DNA from: an uncultured Bacilli bacterium
GTDB taxonomy: Bacteria; Bacillota_I; Bacilli_A; RF39; UBA660
Assembly (NCBI GenBank): GCA_948999435.1
Contig: CARJCM010000035.1
Span: 1 to 14,244 of the forward strand
DNA: 14,244 bases
Direction of reading: 5' to 3'
The notes below the pieces were generated by a model that was not told the origin of the DNA, did not search any database, and saw only the letters and a list, made by a program, of their open reading frames with translations. The translations under genes were made by a program, and so were the position numbers. Within the stretch, counting starts at the first letter, position 1. Each line of letters opens with the position of its first letter. Positions 11,326 to 14,244 of the stretch are shown here, piece after piece.

Positions 11326-13372
11326 TTATTATCTCCATATCTAAAATTTTAGTAAACTTACAACTAACATCTTTATGTGAAACATAAATAAGCGTATTAT
11401 TAGGATAATATTTTTTAATATCCTCTATAATATCCAGTTCTAAATCGAAATTAACTTCACTTAAAGCTTCATCTAAAATAAGTATTTTCGCTTGTTTTAA
11501 AAGAGCTCTTGCCAAAATGATTCTTTGTAATTCTCCACCACTTAAATTATTTTGCATAGCATTTATTATCGAATCATATCTATTAGGTCTTTTTTCAACT
11601 ATAGATTCAAGTTTACAAATACGAACCACTTTTTCAAAATCTTCATCACTAACACTGCGAAAACTTAAAATGTTATCTCTAATTGTTCCTGTAATAAGCT
11701 TTTCATTTTGACCTACATATAATATAGTTTTTAAAGTAGTGCCTAAACTATAATCTGCCCTATTAATTCCCCCGATTTTTATCGTCCCACCAATAACATC
11801 CTTAGGATAAGCGAGCATATTACAAATAGTACTTTTACCACTGCCACTAGGTCCTTTCAAAAAAACTTTATCACCATCATCAATTTTAAAACTTACATTT
11901 GTTAGGATATTCGTAAAATTATACTTAAAAGATACATTTATAAATTCAATACTATAATTATTTATGTTATTAATACCTTTTTCATAATCATCACTTTGAA
12001 TATTTATAAATTCCGATAATTTATTAAAAGAAGCTTTTAAATAATTAAATTTTGGTATTAAATCAATAAAATCTTGAATTGGATTCATAAAATAAAACAT
12101 TAAACTTTGAAAAGTAATAAGCGAAAGAAGTTCTAATTTACCATCCGCAATCAACAAAACACCAATACTTAAAACTAAGAAAGTTCCCATTTCATAAACA
12201 AATTCTTTAATAAAAGAGACGTTATTTAAAGTAGACTGCGTTTTAAAATTACTTTTAAACATAATAATTAATTTCTCTTCTAAATATTTTAAGAAATAAT
12301 TAACTAGATTTAAGTTTTTTATACTAGTATTCGCTTCAATATTCTCTACCAAACTCGAATTAAAAGTAGTCGCTGTATTAACATTATCTCTAACACGCCT
12401 ATAGATAAGTTTACTAAATAGAAGTCCTACTATTACATAAATAACAACTACTAAACAAAGAATAAAAAATAGTTTACTATTTATGGAATATAAAACCACT
12501 ATTGCACCTATTATCAAAATCGTATTTAAAAGAACATTAGTAAAAAATTCTGATAATAAATCTTTTATTTCACTTAAATCTTGTATTCTAGATACAATTT
12601 CTCCTGTACTACGATTTTGCATAAATTTTAAAGGAAGATTAAATATATGTTCTAAAAAGTTTGAAAATAGTTCTACATCAAGATTTCGATAAAAATAAGT
12701 AAGATAATAATTTTTATTAAAATTTAAGAATACTTTAAAAAAGAAAGTTAGTGTGAATATAATGATTATAGCTTTCAAATATATAATATCTTCTCCATGA
12801 TTAATAGATGAAATAGTAATTTGGAAATAAAAACTTGTTAAGATTGTAAAAAACATTACAATCAAATTAATAAGACAAATTTTTATAAAAACAGATTTAT
12901 TCTTCATAATTAGTTTCATTAACAAAGAGGAAATTGTTAAATCTTTATCATATTTTAAAATTTTATCTATAGGTGTTAATAGAATTAAAATATTATCCCA
13001 AATGTTATTAAAATCATCTATTTTCATTTTGGTTTTCCCGACAGCTGGGTCCATAAGCCATACATAATTTTTAGATATCTTATAAACAACTACAAAGTGA
13101 TTTAGTCCATTTTTAAGAACTACATGTGCTATAGCAGGCAAATAGATATTTTCATTTTTTACATCGTCCACAGAAACCCCCATTGCCTCAAAACCATAGC
13201 TCCTACTAGCTTCTACTAAATTATAGGCTGTTGTTCCAACTCCCGTTGTAAAAGTATCATCTCTTATTTTTTCAATTGGGACATAACCATCATAATATTT
13301 AATAATACATGACAAACTACAAGCTCCACAATCTTTCAAATCATGTTGTTTTACCACTTCAATTTTAGCCAT
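11303..13372 (-). CDS. Peptidase-containing ABC exporter (C39 type) for double-glycine peptides
   Basis: A complete 689-residue fused exporter. The C39 cysteine peptidase is at 1-135 with the oxyanion glutamine Q9, catalytic C15 in QHDLKDCGACSL, H92 in NHFVVVYK and D108 in WLMDPAVG. The membrane part (about 160-435) has around six helices. The ATPase (from about 475) has Walker A GPSGSGKST (507-515), signature LSGGELQR (610-617), Walker B ILILDE (630-635) and switch H666. All catalytic residues are present. It removes GG leaders on the inside of the membrane and pumps out the mature peptides, working as a dimer. The start ATG at 13372 follows GGGAG. First gene of the operon, divergent from the regulator; the three GG peptides downstream are its obvious cargo. 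Confidence 0.93.
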   Translation of the reverse strand: MAKIEVVKQHDLKDCGACSLSCIIKYYDGYVPIEKIRDDTFTTGVGTTAYNLVEASRSYGFEAMGVSVDDVKNENIYLPAIAHVVLKNGLNHFVVVYKISKNYVWLMDPAVGKTKMKIDDFNNIWDNILILLTPIDKILKYDKDLTISSLLMKLIMKNKSVFIKICLINLIVMFFTILTSFYFQITISSINHGEDIIYLKAIIIIFTLTFFFKVFLNFNKNYYLTYFYRNLDVELFSNFLEHIFNLPLKFMQNRSTGEIVSRIQDLSEIKDLLSEFFTNVLLNTILIIGAIVVLYSINSKLFFILCLVVVIYVIVGLLFSKLIYRRVRDNVNTATTFNSSLVENIEANTSIKNLNLVNYFLKYLEEKLIIMFKSNFKTQSTLNNVSFIKEFVYEMGTFLVLSIGVLLIADGKLELLSLITFQSLMFYFMNPIQDFIDLIPKFNYLKASFNKLSEFINIQSDDYEKGINNINNYSIEFINVSFKYNFTNILTNVSFKIDDGDKVFLKGPSGSGKSTICNMLAYPKDVIGGTIKIGGINRADYSLGTTLKTILYVGQNEKLITGTIRDNILSFRSVSDEDFEKVVRICKLESIVEKRPNRYDSIINAMQNNLSGGELQRIILARALLKQAKILILDEALSEVNFDLELDIIEDIKKYYPNNTLIYVSHKDVSCKFTKILDMEIINGKFISE

Positions 13373-13460
13373 AAATTTTTTCTCCCTTCAAGTAAAGTTA
13401 AACCATATTTTTAAAGCTTTTTCCAGCATTTTTACGATTTAGGGTAAGATTTGACTTATC

Positions 13461-13490
13461 CGCGACAATACTCGACAATCATCGACAAAG
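13461..13490. repeat. Three direct repeats with exact 10-bp period between regulator and exporter genes
   Basis: CGACAA occurs at 13463-13468, 13473-13478 and 13483-13488, always on the same strand and exactly one helical turn apart. On the minus strand it reads TTGTCG three times. Such phasing on one DNA face is typical for binding of several copies of a regulator. The neighbouring XRE-like protein is the natural candidate. The motif also resembles the Spo0A box (TGTCGAA) with 6, 6 and 5 of 7 matches. The repeats lie over the expected -35 area of the regulator promoter and upstream of the exporter. The whole 158-base gap 13373-13530 has no gene; on the minus side I see no good promoter. Confidence 0.7.
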
Positions 13491-13495
13491 GAATG

Positions 13496-13504
13496 TGTTA
13501 ACAT
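13496..13504 (+). promoter_or_regulatory. Possible extended -10 promoter of the XRE-like regulator
   Basis: TGTTAACAT: TG, one base, then TAACAT (4 of 6 to consensus). It is 27 bases before the start codon, just after the 10-bp repeats. TGTTAACA is also a perfect 8-base palindrome. A competing option is TTGACT (13451-13456), 17 bases, GACAAT. Confidence 0.35.
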
Positions 13505-13530
13505 AGCAAATCAAAGAAAGGAGAAAAATT

Positions 13531-13983
13531 ATGCAAAACGGAATCAATTTAGCAAAATTAAGAAGTAAAAATAATCATACATTTAAAGATTTAGCTAATG
13601 TATTAAATGTTTCATTATCATCATACAAATTATATGAAATGGGTACTATACCCATGTCTTTAGAAGAAATAAATACATTAAGTGCATTTTATAATGTATC
13701 ATTTGATTACTTATTAGGTTTAAGCAAAAAAACAGAAAGAACCCATTTTCGTAAAACCATTGATTATAACTATTTAAAATTCTGTATTAGATATTTAAGA
13801 AGAATAGATAAAACAAGCCAAAAAGTTTTTGCTCAAGAATTAAATTATTCAATAAGTTCCATAAGTAGATTTGAACATAATGGTAAATTAATTAGTTTAG
13901 ATTATCTTATCAAAATAGCAACAAAATTCCACATCTCTGCCGACTACTTATGTGGTAAAAGTTATATAAAAAATATATTATAA
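13531..13983 (+). CDS. XRE-like transcription regulator with two helix-turn-helix domains
   Basis: The 150-residue protein consists of two copies of the same kind of domain. Residues 6-64 (INLAKLRSKNNHTFKDLANVL to VSFDYLLGL) are a standard XRE/HTH_3 domain including the FDYLLGL end. Residues 83-142 repeat the pattern (LRRIDKTSQKVFAQELNYS, ISSISRFEHNG, ISADYLCGK). The two copies are alike in layout, not in wording, so the duplication is old. There is no ligand or membrane domain. The ATG at 13531 follows AAAGGAG at a good distance. It is divergent from the peptide-export operon with the 10-bp repeats between, so it most likely controls that operon and itself. Two DNA-binding heads could read direct repeats in one chain. 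Repressor or activator cannot be told. Confidence 0.85.
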   Translation: MQNGINLAKLRSKNNHTFKDLANVLNVSLSSYKLYEMGTIPMSLEEINTLSAFYNVSFDYLLGLSKKTERTHFRKTIDYNYLKFCIRYLRRIDKTSQKVFAQELNYSISSISRFEHNGKLISLDYLIKIATKFHISADYLCGKSYIKNIL

Positions 13984-14008
13984 AAAGCAGTTAATCAAAA
14001 CTGCTTTT
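13983..14008. terminator. Bidirectional terminator between the regulator and the edge gene
   Basis: Ten-bp perfect stem AAAAGCAGTT/AACTGCTTTT (13983-13992 with 13999-14008), 6-base loop. On the minus strand it is followed by TATAATAT after five T, on the plus strand the T are within the stem. It lies just after the regulator stop and just after the stop of the minus-strand gene. Confidence 0.7.
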
Positions 14009-14021
14009 CAAATAGTAACTT

Positions 14022-14244
14022 CTACAAAACAACATATGGATTATCTATTGTTCCATTGCCTGTAAATGTAACGTCAGACTTCAGATTTATTACTGGACGC
14101 AAACGAGCTGCCGTGTTGTACACAGGGCTCGAGTCAAAGTGGCCATTTGAATTCACAGCGAGCATGTTAACATAACTGCCATTCCAGAAATACGGAGACA
14201 TAGTCCAGTAGTTCTGTCCGTTGTACAAGTAGTATGATGTATTA
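14022..14244 (-). CDS. C-terminal tail of a surface/pilin-like protein with repetitive C-type-lectin-like end (cut by window edge)
   Basis: The frame is open from the window edge to a TAG at 14022, 73 residues with no real start; the first possible TTG codon is internal. The text YWTMSPYFWNG, LAVNSNG, ARLRPVINLKSDV and the end GTIDNPYVV are of a kind I know from C-terminal ends of many paralogous secreted or prepilin-type proteins of gut Firmicutes, rich in aromatic residues and asparagine; DUF6273-like is my best guess. It is probably outside the cell. The coding core (14071-14220) has about 47% GC by hand count against roughly 30% or less around it, and different codon choice (CTG, GTG, CGT, CGC), so this part is compositionally foreign to its surroundings. 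Confidence 0.55.
   Translation of the reverse strand, partial: NTSYYLYNGQNYWTMSPYFWNGSYVNMLAVNSNGHFDSSPVYNTAARLRPVINLKSDVTFTGNGTIDNPYVVL

Noticed and set aside
13463..13488. CRISPR-like reading of the three short repeats
   Set aside because: The units are six bases at a 10-base period, far too short for CRISPR repeats and spacers, and no cas gene is near.

Overview
The window looks like the chromosome of a low-GC Firmicute (Bacillota, Bacilli side), probably an uncultured gut lineage near the Erysipelotrichales/RF39 group. This rests on AT-rich DNA, near-consensus sigma-A promoters, strong GGAGG-type ribosome binding sites, the gene pairs infC-rpmI-rplT and rpsU-yqeY, and a surface-protein tail of a type I associate with that group. 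Tryptophan is read from TGG and TGA serves as a stop (1205-1207), so the code appears standard. The lineage is inferred, not proven.

Layout: everything from 1 to 13372 reads on the minus strand. At the left edge a suf operon (sufC then sufD, cut by the edge) makes the Fe-S assembly scaffold. Three single-gene units follow: two unrecognised proteins (1205-2056, 2161-2583) and a leucine-rich-repeat-like protein (2713-3483). Next come a PfkB-family sugar/nucleoside kinase overlapping a small Smr protein, then a dNMP-kinase-like protein coupled to a short alanyl-tRNA synthetase that stops at the end of its editing domain. The infC-rpmI-rplT operon (IF3, L35, L20) has a consensus promoter and a leader that can fold either as an antiterminator or as a terminator, the L20-type attenuation control. 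L20 carries an extra Rho_N-like C-terminal domain. A UPF0200-like kinase, rpsU-yqeY and a small pilin-like membrane protein complete the housekeeping part.

Accessory part (10435-13983): a compact peptide-secretion locus. A C39-peptidase ABC exporter, a very short membrane accessory protein and three tandem double-glycine-leader peptides (43, 47 and 50 aa, the last two not previously separable by simple ORF calling because they overlap by one base) form one operon. The three peptide genes are chained by TAATG stop/start overlaps and end at a strong hairpin. A tandem-HTH (XRE-like) regulator is transcribed divergently. Between regulator and exporter lie three CGACAA repeats spaced exactly 10 bp. 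The exporter would cut the leaders after GG and export the mature peptides (28, 32 and 36 aa), most likely as a multi-component bacteriocin or signal. No separate immunity gene is visible.

At the right edge is the C-terminal tail of a surface-type protein whose core has clearly higher GC (about 47% by hand count) than the rest. No rRNA, tRNA, CRISPR array, transposase or replication origin was seen.
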